DNA of 18,185 bases from an uncultured bacterium (GTDB lineage: Bacteria; Patescibacteriota; Minisyncoccia; Phycocordibacterales; CAIZLB01). The stretch spans positions 1 to 18,185 of the forward strand of contig CAJBHC010000098.1 in NCBI GenBank assembly GCA_903952785.1, written 5' to 3'. The notes below the pieces were generated by a model. The model ran no database searches. It saw only the letters and a program-made list of their open reading frames with translations, and was not told the origin of the DNA. Shown here in pieces: positions 5,965-12,438 of this stretch. Position 1 is the stretch's first letter. Each line of letters starts with the position of its first letter. The position numbers and the translations under genes were made by a program.

Positions 5965-8454
5965 TTAATCTTCCTCGACCTTGTTCTCTATTATATCACC
6001 ATTATCATCCCTGGTGTTGTTTTCTGTATTAGCCGCTTGGTGTTGTGAACTAGTGTTATATCCGCTATCTAGTATATCATTACTGTTATTATTTACTCCA
6101 CTATTTTGCGAAGAACCTCCACCTCCGTTTCCATTTTGTCCACTGTTGCCTTGATTGCCGCTGTAAGTCAAGATCTCTCTTGGCTTTGAGCCATCAGATG
6201 GTCCAATAACACCTCTATCTTCTAAGATATCCATAAGTCTTGCTGCACGAGCATAGCCAACCCTAAGTTTTCTTTGTAGATATGAAGTTGAGGCTCGGCC
6301 AGCTTCAATAACAAGTTGCTTTGCTTCATCGTAAAGATCATCTTCATCTTCGTCATCTCCTCCACTAAAAGATGAGCTAAAGACAGCGTCAGGAGTAGGG
6401 GAGGCACCTTGATCGCCATTAAATGATATCTCTTGTGGTAATGAATCTGCTGAGTCTATCAAATACTTCACCAATTTCTTTGTCTCATTCTCTGTTACGT
6501 AGGCGCATTGAATTCTAATAGGAGTTGGAATGTCGCCTGAAAGGAATAGCATATCTCCAGCTCCCAATAACTCTTCTGCTCCTCTCATATCAAGAATTGT
6601 TCTCGAGTCAATTTGAGATGCAACTTGAAGGGCAATACGAGCGGGCACGTTTGCCTTAATAAGACCTGTAATAACGTTAACGGAAGGGCGTTGAGTTGAA
6701 ATAATAAGGTGAATTCCAACAGCTCTAGACATTTGAGCTAGTTTAACAATTCCAGATTCCAATTCTCTTGGATAGGCCTGCATAATATCTGCCAACTCAT
6801 CCAAAACAATCACAATATATGGCATTGTCTCAGGTGCCTCTTCTCCTTGAACATAACCATCGTTCTTTCTTTTCTCCAGTAGGGGTTTAAGAATATTTTT
6901 ATGATATGAATCAACATCTCTGATTCCATTTTTTTCAAGGATGTTATACCTTCTTTCCATCTCCTTTGCCGCCCACTTAAGAGAAAGGATACATTTTTTT
7001 GCATCTGTAATTACTGGTGTAAGAAGGTGGGGGATCTTGTTGTACATCGTTAGCTCAACTCTCTTTGGGTCAATCATGATAAATTTAAGATTGTCCGATG
7101 AGTTCTTATATAGAAGGGAGGCTATGATGGCGTGAATGGTAACTGACTTTCCTGAACCAGTTGCTCCAGCGATAAGCATGTGAGGTGCTTTAGCAAGGTT
7201 TGTGAAATATGACTTTCCAGAGATCCCTTTTCCAAGAGCAACCATCAGTGGCTTTTCTGATTTTTGATATTCATCTTGCGCAAGGAGGGAGCCAAGTCCA
7301 ACAGTAGTTTTAATAGTGTTTGGAATTTCAATTCCAACAAGGGACTTTCCTGGGATTGGAGCTTCTATTCTAATTGGGTGAGCAGCCAAGGCGAGTGAGA
7401 GATTATTTTGAAGCCCTAGAATTTTTGAAAGCTTAACACCTTCTGCTGGTTTAAGAGCGTATCTTGTGACGGATGGACCAATTGAAACTTCATCCATCTC
7501 GACATCAATTCCAAAATTCTGCAAAGTTCTTTTAATAATGTTTGCATTTGCTTTTATGTCTCCAACACCCGGCTTACCTTTGTCTTGTTCAAGTATTGAA
7601 AGCGGAGGAGGAATAAAAGTTTTTCCGCTCCATGTGCTTTTTGCCTTAAGATCAATGGAATCGTCTTCCTTTTCTTTTGTAACACTGGCATTTTTGTTTT
7701 GATCTATGCTCTTTATAATATTTTCATTAACTCCATCTTCTTTACCAGTTTTTGCTAATGTTGAATCAAGAACCGTTTTGTTACCTGCCGCACTTGCTTC
7801 CGCTTCTTTTATTGATTTTGAGATTTTCTCATCCTCTGTTTCCTTTATTGTTCCGTCGTTTAAAGCGACAACCTCATTATCGGCGGTTGTTTTATTAAAA
7901 AATTTCCAAAACATCAAATGTTCTTTTTTGATAGATGAATCATAAATAATTAAAATTGAAATTACAGCAAGAGCGATGGTTATGACATAGCTTGTTGGGT
8001 AGTCTAAAAATTTAACTAGGGGTATTGCCACCATCTTACCAACGAAGCCTCCGCTATCTAGATTGATTAAACTAATTATTCCCAAAGATGAAAGAAGAAA
8101 AAGTAGAGCGCCTAAGGATTTGGATAAATAGAACTTTTTGTTTCTTTCTCCAAAGAAGGCGATTGCTAGAAGTATAAAAGTTATCGGTATTAAGTAATAT
8201 CCAAGACCAAGTAGTTTAGAGAGTGCATTATATACTGTACTCCCTAAAGAGCCTCCTTTATTTAAGGAAGCAAAGAGGAAGAAGATTGCTAAGACAAACA
8301 TGGCTATTCCCCATACGCTTTGTATAGTGCTTGGTTTTAGTACTTTTTGTTCTATTGTCTCTTCCTCTGTGGATAACTTATAGGGACCTCTTTTGTATTC
8401 CTTGGGGGATCCGTCTTTCTCTCTTTTATTTTTTTTCTTATCTCTGTTTGCCAT
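5965..8454 (-). CDS. ftsK: DNA translocase FtsK/SpoIIIE
   Basis: An 829-residue membrane-anchored DNA pump that clears chromosomes from the division septum. The N-terminus has four predicted transmembrane helices (about 44-63, 86-102, 113-132, 154-171), followed by a polar linker (about 175-275). The motor domain contains Walker A AGATGSGKS (429-437), FIMIDPKRVELTMY (458-471), Walker B PYIVIVLDELAD (545-556) and the conserved STQRPSVNVITG (586-597). The DNA-orienting gamma winged helix covers about 705-763 (LQRKLRVGYARAARLMDIL). After gamma, where FtsK normally ends, there is an extra Gly/Asn/Ser-rich acidic tail of about 65 residues. The weak AAAGGGA just before the ATG is a possible ribosome binding site. 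Confidence 0.97.
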   Translation of the reverse strand: MANRDKKKNKREKDGSPKEYKRGPYKLSTEEETIEQKVLKPSTIQSVWGIAMFVLAIFFLFASLNKGGSLGSTVYNALSKLLGLGYYLIPITFILLAIAFFGERNKKFYLSKSLGALLFLLSSLGIISLINLDSGGFVGKMVAIPLVKFLDYPTSYVITIALAVISILIIYDSSIKKEHLMFWKFFNKTTADNEVVALNDGTIKETEDEKISKSIKEAEASAAGNKTVLDSTLAKTGKEDGVNENIIKSIDQNKNASVTKEKEDDSIDLKAKSTWSGKTFIPPPLSILEQDKGKPGVGDIKANANIIKRTLQNFGIDVEMDEVSIGPSVTRYALKPAEGVKLSKILGLQNNLSLALAAHPIRIEAPIPGKSLVGIEIPNTIKTTVGLGSLLAQDEYQKSEKPLMVALGKGISGKSYFTNLAKAPHMLIAGATGSGKSVTIHAIIASLLYKNSSDNLKFIMIDPKRVELTMYNKIPHLLTPVITDAKKCILSLKWAAKEMERRYNILEKNGIRDVDSYHKNILKPLLEKRKNDGYVQGEEAPETMPYIVIVLDELADIMQAYPRELESGIVKLAQMSRAVGIHLIISTQRPSVNVITGLIKANVPARIALQVASQIDSRTILDMRGAEELLGAGDMLFLSGDIPTPIRIQCAYVTENETKKLVKYLIDSADSLPQEISFNGDQGASPTPDAVFSSSFSGGDDEDEDDLYDEAKQLVIEAGRASTSYLQRKLRVGYARAARLMDILEDRGVIGPSDGSKPREILTYSGNQGNSGQNGNGGGGSSQNSGVNNNSNDILDSGYNTSSQHQAANTENNTRDDNGDIIENKVEED

Positions 8455-8473
8455 ATTCCCTTTATTTTAACAC

Positions 8474-8502
8474 GTATTATGTAAGTATAAAAATTAGTGC
8501 AA
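8474..8502 (-). promoter_or_regulatory. Candidate ftsK promoter (TTGCAC-N17-TAATAC)
   Basis: On the minus strand, TTGCAC at 8502-8497 is followed after 17 nt by TAATAC at 8479-8474, just upstream of the ftsK ATG. It is back to back with the promoter of the divergent winged-helix gene. Match quality is moderate. Confidence 0.3.
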
Positions 8503-8532
8503 ATTAAAACACATTGTCTTATACTAAGGGAC

Positions 8533-8560
8533 TTGCGATTGGCTGTGACTTATATATAAT
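8533..8560 (+). promoter_or_regulatory. Promoter of the winged-helix gene (TTGCGA-N16-TATAAT)
   Basis: TTGCGA at 8533-8538 and a perfect TATAAT at 8555-8560 are 16 nt apart. The start near 8567 gives a leader of roughly 70-130 nt depending on which start codon is used. It is one of the best promoters in the window. Confidence 0.55.
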
Positions 8561-8636
8561 GTCTTTGAACTTGCCAACCCGTTTTGACTTTTTGGGCAAA
8601 TCTATCAGGGACATAATTGGGAGGTGAGTAAAAGAC

Positions 8637-8657
8637 ATGATAAAAGACTATGAATAA
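8637..8657 (+). CDS. Six-codon upstream ORF (MIKDYE)
   Basis: The ATG at 8637 lies 8 nt after a very strong Shine-Dalgarno sequence, GGGAGGTGAG at 8619-8628. It opens a six-codon ORF that stops with TAA at 8655-8657. It overlaps an alternative start of the next gene (ATG at 8650) in another frame. The spacing is ideal, in a window where most genes have no Shine-Dalgarno. It could be a leader peptide or translational coupling device, or the site could serve the ATG at 8650 with poor spacing. Confidence 0.35.
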   Translation: MIKDYE

Positions 8658-8682
8658 CCTAAGAGACAACACTATAAATAAT

Positions 8683-8693
8683 GGAGGAGAGGG
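8683..8693 (+). promoter_or_regulatory. Ribosome binding site that decides the start at 8695
   Basis: GGAGGAGAGGG lies immediately before the ATG at 8695, with the GGAGG core about 7 nt upstream. This favours initiation at 8695 over the in-frame ATG at 8650. Confidence 0.55.
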
Positions 8694-8694
8694 A

Positions 8695-9594
8695 ATGCTG
8701 GACTTAGCGTCTCTTAGTTTCTACAACTCTGATCCATATTTCAACTTTGTTCACAAGAAATCAGAAAGGCTTTGCATGGCAATATATCTAATTACAGATT
8801 TCTTTCCAGCCGGAGATTCTATAAAGGACAACCTAAGAAAGTCAGGGGCAGAATTGATTAAGGTGTCTTTGTCCTTAATAACTGCATCGTCTCCAGGTAG
8901 AAAAGAAATTCTAAATTCACTAAGCTGTCTCTGTCTTGAGATAGTTTCACTATCTAAGATTGCATCTAATGTTGGTATGACATCTGTTCCCAACCATAAT
9001 GTGCTAGAAGGAGAAGTTAAGAATTTCATTGGTGTTATCGAGGATAGGGAAAGGCCAAGTACAACAGGACAGGGATTTGTCCTTAATGAAGAATCATTAG
9101 GAAATCCAATTGACTCACTTACTGCTGTGTCTGCGATAAAGCCTAGAGAGTCATCAGAATCAATTTTGAAGTCTAATGAAGCAAAAGGTTATGAACAGAA
9201 AACATATTATCATGTTGCTGATAAGATGGAGGTTAGGATGAATGCCCCAGTTCACACCGTTGCTCACGTTTCACCAGTGGTAGATAAAAAGATTAAAGAG
9301 GGCAAAGTGATTGATAATAAGGTAAACAGCATTTCATCTGGAAATGTTAATGATAAACAGATTATTGTAGATAAAACTGAGAATGTTGCCAAATCTGTTA
9401 TGCAGAAGAATGAGAGGCAGCAGGTAATATTGGGCATAATTAAGGAAATAGGAGAGTCATCCATTAAAGACATATCCGATAACATTAAGGATTGTAGTGA
9501 GAAAACAATTCAAAGAGAATTGAATACTCTTATATATGACGGTGTCCTTAAAAAGATTGGTGAGAGGAGATGGAGCAAGTATGTTTTGGCATAA
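8695..9594 (+). CDS. Winged-helix protein of unknown function (CPR-type)
   Basis: I call the start at 8695, giving 299 residues, because it has a well-placed Shine-Dalgarno. An in-frame ATG at 8650 would add 15 Asn-rich residues. The N-terminal ~110 residues are helical and look conserved (FNFVHKKSERLCMAIYLITDFF, then LRKSGAELIKVSL). They resemble a family I recall from Parcubacteria but cannot name. A polar linker follows. The last ~60 residues form a winged helix-turn-helix (RQQVILGIIKEIGESSIKDI, SEKTIQRELNTLIYDGVLKKIGERRWSKY), with a DeoR/MarR-like layout. DNA binding is likely by fold. Target genes are unknown. It is divergent from ftsK, so it could regulate the shared promoter region. 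Confidence 0.75.
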   Translation: MLDLASLSFYNSDPYFNFVHKKSERLCMAIYLITDFFPAGDSIKDNLRKSGAELIKVSLSLITASSPGRKEILNSLSCLCLEIVSLSKIASNVGMTSVPNHNVLEGEVKNFIGVIEDRERPSTTGQGFVLNEESLGNPIDSLTAVSAIKPRESSESILKSNEAKGYEQKTYYHVADKMEVRMNAPVHTVAHVSPVVDKKIKEGKVIDNKVNSISSGNVNDKQIIVDKTENVAKSVMQKNERQQVILGIIKEIGESSIKDISDNIKDCSEKTIQRELNTLIYDGVLKKIGERRWSKYVLA

Positions 9595-9738
9595 TTTGGT
9601 ACCCGTAGAAACTCTTGGTTTGTGTATGTGTCTTTTACATCTAAAAAAGTCACTTAAAAGACATAAAAAGGACAATCAAAAATTCAAAAAGTCTTTAATT
9701 GAAAAGCTCAAATTGAATTTGACGATTTTTGATTATTA
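9595..9738. other. AT-rich gap with inverted repeats after the winged-helix gene
   Basis: Contains an 8-bp inverted repeat TGTCTTTT/AAAAGACA (9629-9636 and 9656-9663). It also has a perfect 10-bp inverted repeat (9674-9683 and 9725-9734) that encloses the palindrome TCAAATT-G-AATTTGA (9708-9722). These could end the upstream transcript, but the stems are AT-rich and not classic terminators. Confidence 0.4.
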
Positions 9739-9767
9739 TTGACTGGAGGGCTGTTTTTATGTAATAT
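9739..9767 (+). promoter_or_regulatory. Promoter of the surface-protein leader (TTGACT-N17-TAATAT)
   Basis: TTGACT at 9739-9744 (5 of 6 consensus) and TAATAT at 9762-9767 are separated by 17 nt. The predicted start is about 9774, the first base of the hairpin at 9774-9798. Confidence 0.55.
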
Positions 9768-9773
9768 TACTGA

Positions 9774-10154
9774 CTGTACACCGTCATTATGTGTACAGGC
9801 GTAGATTTGGGGTTATTTTGCAATATGTTGCAAAACAAGGCTCCAAATAATATGTTGAAATAGACGGTACTTTGACAACTAAATAGATGAATTCAATCAA
9901 TCCCGCAATCCCGTCCATTTTCCTTATTATTCAGTCAATCAGGAACCCCATTCAATATATCCCCGTTATTCCGTTGGCTGTAAAAAGCCAACAAGTGCGA
10001 GCCCTTAAGGATGTTTAATTCAATAAAAATGAATTGAGCTTCTCTACGGGTTCGTACGTTAGTATTAAAAACCCGAGGATGTTCTATTCCACACATTATT
10101 AATTTTACAAGTTAAGTGGAAGAAAATATCTTTAATAATTTTATAAAAATTCAT
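9774..10154 (+). promoter_or_regulatory. Structured ~380-nt 5' leader of the surface protein gene
   Basis: No ORF is seen. Hairpins follow one another: 9774-9781 with 9791-9798 (8 bp); 9816-9823 with 9828-9835 (TTTTGCAA/TTGCAAAA, TATG loop), enclosed by ATTTGG/CCAAAT (9805-9810 and 9843-9848); 9973-9979 with 9986-9992 (7 bp); 10017-10022 with 10030-10035; and 10047-10052 with 10070-10075. A C-rich, G-poor segment of about 85 nt (9890-9975) separates two groups of hairpins. I do not recognise a known RNA family (not tmRNA, RNase P, SRP or a tRNA). A long regulatory leader or an independent small RNA are both possible. A further -10-like TATAAA at 10142-10147 sits 7 nt before the ATG. Confidence 0.5.
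9891..9974. repeat. Imperfect direct repeat of ~25 nt in the leader
   Basis: The units 9891-9914 and 9950-9974 share the pattern ATTCAAT, then CCCG, then AT.CCGT. They are spaced about 59 nt apart within the C-rich segment. They could bind a protein or a small RNA twice. Confidence 0.4.
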
Positions 10155-11972
10155 ATGAAAAGACTCTCAACAATATTAATGTTGGCTCTTGCTTTCGCTC
10201 TTGTTGCAACAACAGCATCAGCAGCAGGTGACACATTTACAAAGACTCTTAAGAAGGGTTCAAGAGGAACAGAAGTATCTGCTCTTCAAACTCTTCTTGC
10301 ATCAAAGGGGTTCCTGTCAGTTTCACCTACAGGATACTTTGGTAATTTAACAGTAGCCGCAGTTAGAGCATACCAAACTTCAAAGGGTATCGCAGCAGTT
10401 GGTCAAGTTGGACCAGCTACACGCGCAGCTTTGAATCTTGAAGGCGCAACTGTTGGAACATTGCCAGCAGGATGTCAAGCTGGTTGGGTAGTTAACCCAA
10501 TGACAGGTGCATCTTGTACAACAACTACAACTGGAGGAACAACATCTGGAACAGGAATTACAACTCCTGGAGCAGAAGGAACTCTTACAGTTAGTGCTGG
10601 ACCAGTTTCAAACACAAACTTGTATGTTGGAAACACAAAGGCTCAAGTATTGAATCTAAAGCTTCAAGCTCAAAATTCAGATATTTCTGCACAACGTGTT
10701 CAAGTTGACCTTGGAACAAACAGCGCTGTTTACACAAAGGCTTTCACAACTCTTTATGTAATAGGTGACAACGGAGCAGTTCTTGCTTCAACACCACTTA
10801 ACATGTCAACTGTTGTTAAGTCAGGTACAAACTACTATGTAACAATAGCTGGATTCAATTATCTTATCTCAAAGAACACATCAAGATACTTAACAGTAGC
10901 TGTTGATGTTGCTCCTTCAGTTGATAATGATTACAGAACTACATATACAGTAACTCTTGCACCACAAGGTGTTAGAGGTGTAGATGGAGCAGGCGTTGTA
11001 CAATACACAGGAACAGGTACACAACCTTCACAAGCTGTGTTGATAAACGCTTCACTTTCTGATTCAGCAAACCTAAAGCTTTCAACTAATTCTTCAACAC
11101 CACTTTCAACAACAATTGTTGCAGATAGTGGTTCTACAAAGGATCAAGCTGATAAAGTTACAGTTCTTGCATTTAATGTAAAAGCTGAAAGAGATTCATT
11201 GGGAATCACAGACCTTGTTGCTACAACAACAATGGGAGGAGCTGCTGATCTTACAGGTGCATACTTGTACGATGGTTCAACTCTTGTAGCTTCAGCTGCA
11301 GTTCCAGTAAGTGGAGTTGTAACATTTAGTAACATCGGAGGAACATCAGGATACGTTGTACCAAAGGACACAACAAAGACATTTACTCTTCAAGTAGATG
11401 TTAGAAGTGCAACTTCAACTCCTGGAACACTTACAGCAACAATTGCTGCTGCAGGTATAACAGCACAAAACTCACAAGGAACAAGTGTAGCAACAGCCAA
11501 TATAACTGGTTCAGCTACATCAAATAACTTGTATGTTCAAAGTGCAGGTCCAGTATTTGCATTGATTGGAACACCTTCAATCTCTAAGTCAATAATTGGA
11601 ACTTCAGCTTCAAGTACATTTGCAACAGGCTTTACATTCAGTGTAGCAGCCAGAGGAACAGATGTATCTATAGCATCAACAGGTGCATTCGTTATTGGAA
11701 TTTATGTAAATGGAGTTCAAACTTCTACAACTACAGCCACATACATTAAACCAACAACTGGTGTAACTGGAAATGGACCTTACGTAATTGCAGATGGTCA
11801 ATCAGCTACATTTACAGCTCAAACATCATTCATCGGACCACAAGCACCTCAGATTCCAGCAGGAGGTATTGTTTCAGCTCGTATGGAAGGTGCTACAGTT
11901 AATAGTGTATCTGGATACACATATCTAGCAGAAACATTCCGCGCAGAGCCATCAACACCGATTACTCTGTAG
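10155..11972 (+). CDS. Secreted peptidoglycan-binding surface (S-layer-like) protein
   Basis: I start at the ATG at 10155 (605 residues) because it opens a classic signal peptide (MKRLSTILMLALAFALVATT, cleavage near ASA/AGD at 23-24). An upstream in-frame GTG at 10116 would add 13 residues in front of it. Residues about 28-91 are a peptidoglycan-binding type 1 domain (KKGSRGTEVSALQTLLASKG, GYFGNLTVAAVRAYQ, VGPATRAAL). A short two-cysteine segment (GC to SC) follows, then a Thr/Gly linker. The rest is two or three tandem Ser/Thr/Ala-rich beta-sandwich-like modules. Thr is read mostly by ACA, with strongly repetitive codon choice (GGA, CTT, TCA) compared with neighbours, suggesting high expression. 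It is probably a major wall-associated surface protein. A strong terminator follows. Confidence 0.85.
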   Translation: MKRLSTILMLALAFALVATTASAAGDTFTKTLKKGSRGTEVSALQTLLASKGFLSVSPTGYFGNLTVAAVRAYQTSKGIAAVGQVGPATRAALNLEGATVGTLPAGCQAGWVVNPMTGASCTTTTTGGTTSGTGITTPGAEGTLTVSAGPVSNTNLYVGNTKAQVLNLKLQAQNSDISAQRVQVDLGTNSAVYTKAFTTLYVIGDNGAVLASTPLNMSTVVKSGTNYYVTIAGFNYLISKNTSRYLTVAVDVAPSVDNDYRTTYTVTLAPQGVRGVDGAGVVQYTGTGTQPSQAVLINASLSDSANLKLSTNSSTPLSTTIVADSGSTKDQADKVTVLAFNVKAERDSLGITDLVATTTMGGAADLTGAYLYDGSTLVASAAVPVSGVVTFSNIGGTSGYVVPKDTTKTFTLQVDVRSATSTPGTLTATIAAAGITAQNSQGTSVATANITGSATSNNLYVQSAGPVFALIGTPSISKSIIGTSASSTFATGFTFSVAARGTDVSIASTGAFVIGIYVNGVQTSTTTATYIKPTTGVTGNGPYVIADGQSATFTAQTSFIGPQAPQIPAGGIVSARMEGATVNSVSGYTYLAETFRAEPSTPITL

Positions 11973-12020
11973 TCGTCTGAGATTCGTATAAAGCAATTTG
12001 TACAATCACTGATTAGATTA

Positions 12021-12052
12021 ACAAAAACCACCCCTCACGGGGTGGTTTTTGT
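12021..12052 (+). terminator. Strong intrinsic terminator after the surface protein gene
   Basis: A 14-bp perfect stem (12021-12034 with 12039-12052) with a TCAC loop, a CCACCCC/GGGGTGG core and a TTTTT run in the descending arm. It begins 48 bp after the stop codon. Confidence 0.92.
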
Positions 12053-12082
12053 GTTGATAAAATTATTAGATCTATTTTGATA

Positions 12083-12111
12083 TTAGAAATATTTAAAAAC
12101 CGTGCTAATAT
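12083..12111 (+). promoter_or_regulatory. Candidate promoter for the 30-residue membrane peptide
   Basis: TTAGAA at 12083-12088 and TAATAT at 12106-12111 are 17 nt apart, and the -10 box ends exactly 7 nt before the ATG at 12119. This is the spacing of a leaderless transcript. Confidence 0.35.
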
Positions 12112-12118
12112 GTAAACA

Positions 12119-12211
12119 ATGTTTGATAAAACTTCTTTCAAATTTATTATTGGGTTTCTGGCTATTTTAATTATTGGCTTTGCTGTATTCGTATCTTCTG
12201 CAAATCTATAA
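12119..12211 (+). CDS. Small single-pass membrane protein (30 residues)
   Basis: A 30-codon ORF reading MFDKTSFKF, then a continuous hydrophobic helix (IIGFLAILIIGFAVFV), then SSANL and TAA. The charge pattern (Lys before, none after the helix) fits an N-in single-pass membrane protein. It lies between the surface-protein terminator and a hairpin at 12243-12269, and a promoter-like pair sits at the right distance. No family is recognised. The ORF is short, so chance is possible. Confidence 0.45.
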   Translation: MFDKTSFKFIIGFLAILIIGFAVFVSSANL

Positions 12212-12242
12212 TAAATTTAGTGTGGTATAGAAAATAAAAAAC

Positions 12243-12269
12243 TCTTACTAAGCATACAACTTAGTAAGA
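12243..12269. terminator. 10-bp hairpin after the small membrane ORF
   Basis: TCTTACTAAG (12243-12252) pairs perfectly with CTTAGTAAGA (12260-12269) around CATACAA. An A-rich run precedes it and a short CTCCTTT follows. It is a better terminator for the minus strand than for the plus strand, but it may end the small ORF transcript. Confidence 0.45.
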
Positions 12270-12291
12270 CTCCTTTAAATGTATTTCTAAT

Positions 12292-12438
12292 ATGTTACTA
12301 TGGTTTTTTTCTTTAATTTTATCGGTTCCAATAAATATTAGTTTGGCTGATGAAAAACCTCTCAAATTCTTTTCTAATTCTTTAGAATTTCTTTATAGAA
12401 ATATCATGTCCAATCTTTATACTTTGGGACATGAATAA
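12292..12438 (+). CDS. Small secreted-looking peptide overlapping the lipase start (48 residues)
   Basis: A 48-codon ORF. Residues 1-19 look like a signal peptide (MLLWFFSLILSVPINISLA, then DE). The mature part would be about 29 residues, rich in Phe, Leu, Asn and Ser, with no recognised domain. Its TAA (12436-12438) overlaps the ATG of the next gene (12431) by 8 bases, the geometry of translational coupling. Two cautions apply. It has no Shine-Dalgarno. The 26-nt repeat (12376-12401) and a -10-like TATACT (12418-12423) lie inside it, so this stretch may instead be the promoter of the lipase gene. Confidence 0.35.
   Translation: MLLWFFSLILSVPINISLADEKPLKFFSNSLEFLYRNIMSNLYTLGHE
12376..12401 (+). 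repeat. Copy 2 of the exact 26-nt repeat
   Basis: Identical over 26 nt to the minus-strand sequence of 5919-5944. It lies 30-55 nt upstream of the ATG of the lipase gene. A looser version with ATTTCTTTATA lies at 3390-3415, between efp and the PemK-like gene. Confidence 0.7.
12418..12423 (+). promoter_or_regulatory. -10 box (TATACT) placed for a leaderless lipase transcript
   Basis: TATACT ends 7 nt before the ATG at 12431. The usual -35 position falls at the end of the 26-nt repeat and has no TTGACA-like sequence, so the repeat could act as an activator or repressor site here. Confidence 0.35.

Noticed and set aside
8900..8916. A 14-nt match to the 26-nt repeat inside the winged-helix gene
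   Set aside because: Its length is close to chance expectation for AT-rich sequence and it lies within a coding region.
9774..10154. A known structural RNA (RNase P, tmRNA, SRP RNA, 6S RNA or riboswitch)
   Set aside because: None of the conserved blocks of these families (for example GAGGAAAGTC of RNase P or the SRP tetraloop region) is present; the stretch fits better as a leader.
10116..10154. GTG at 10116 as the start of the surface protein
   Set aside because: It would put 13 polar residues before a textbook signal peptide, so the ATG at 10155 is preferred.
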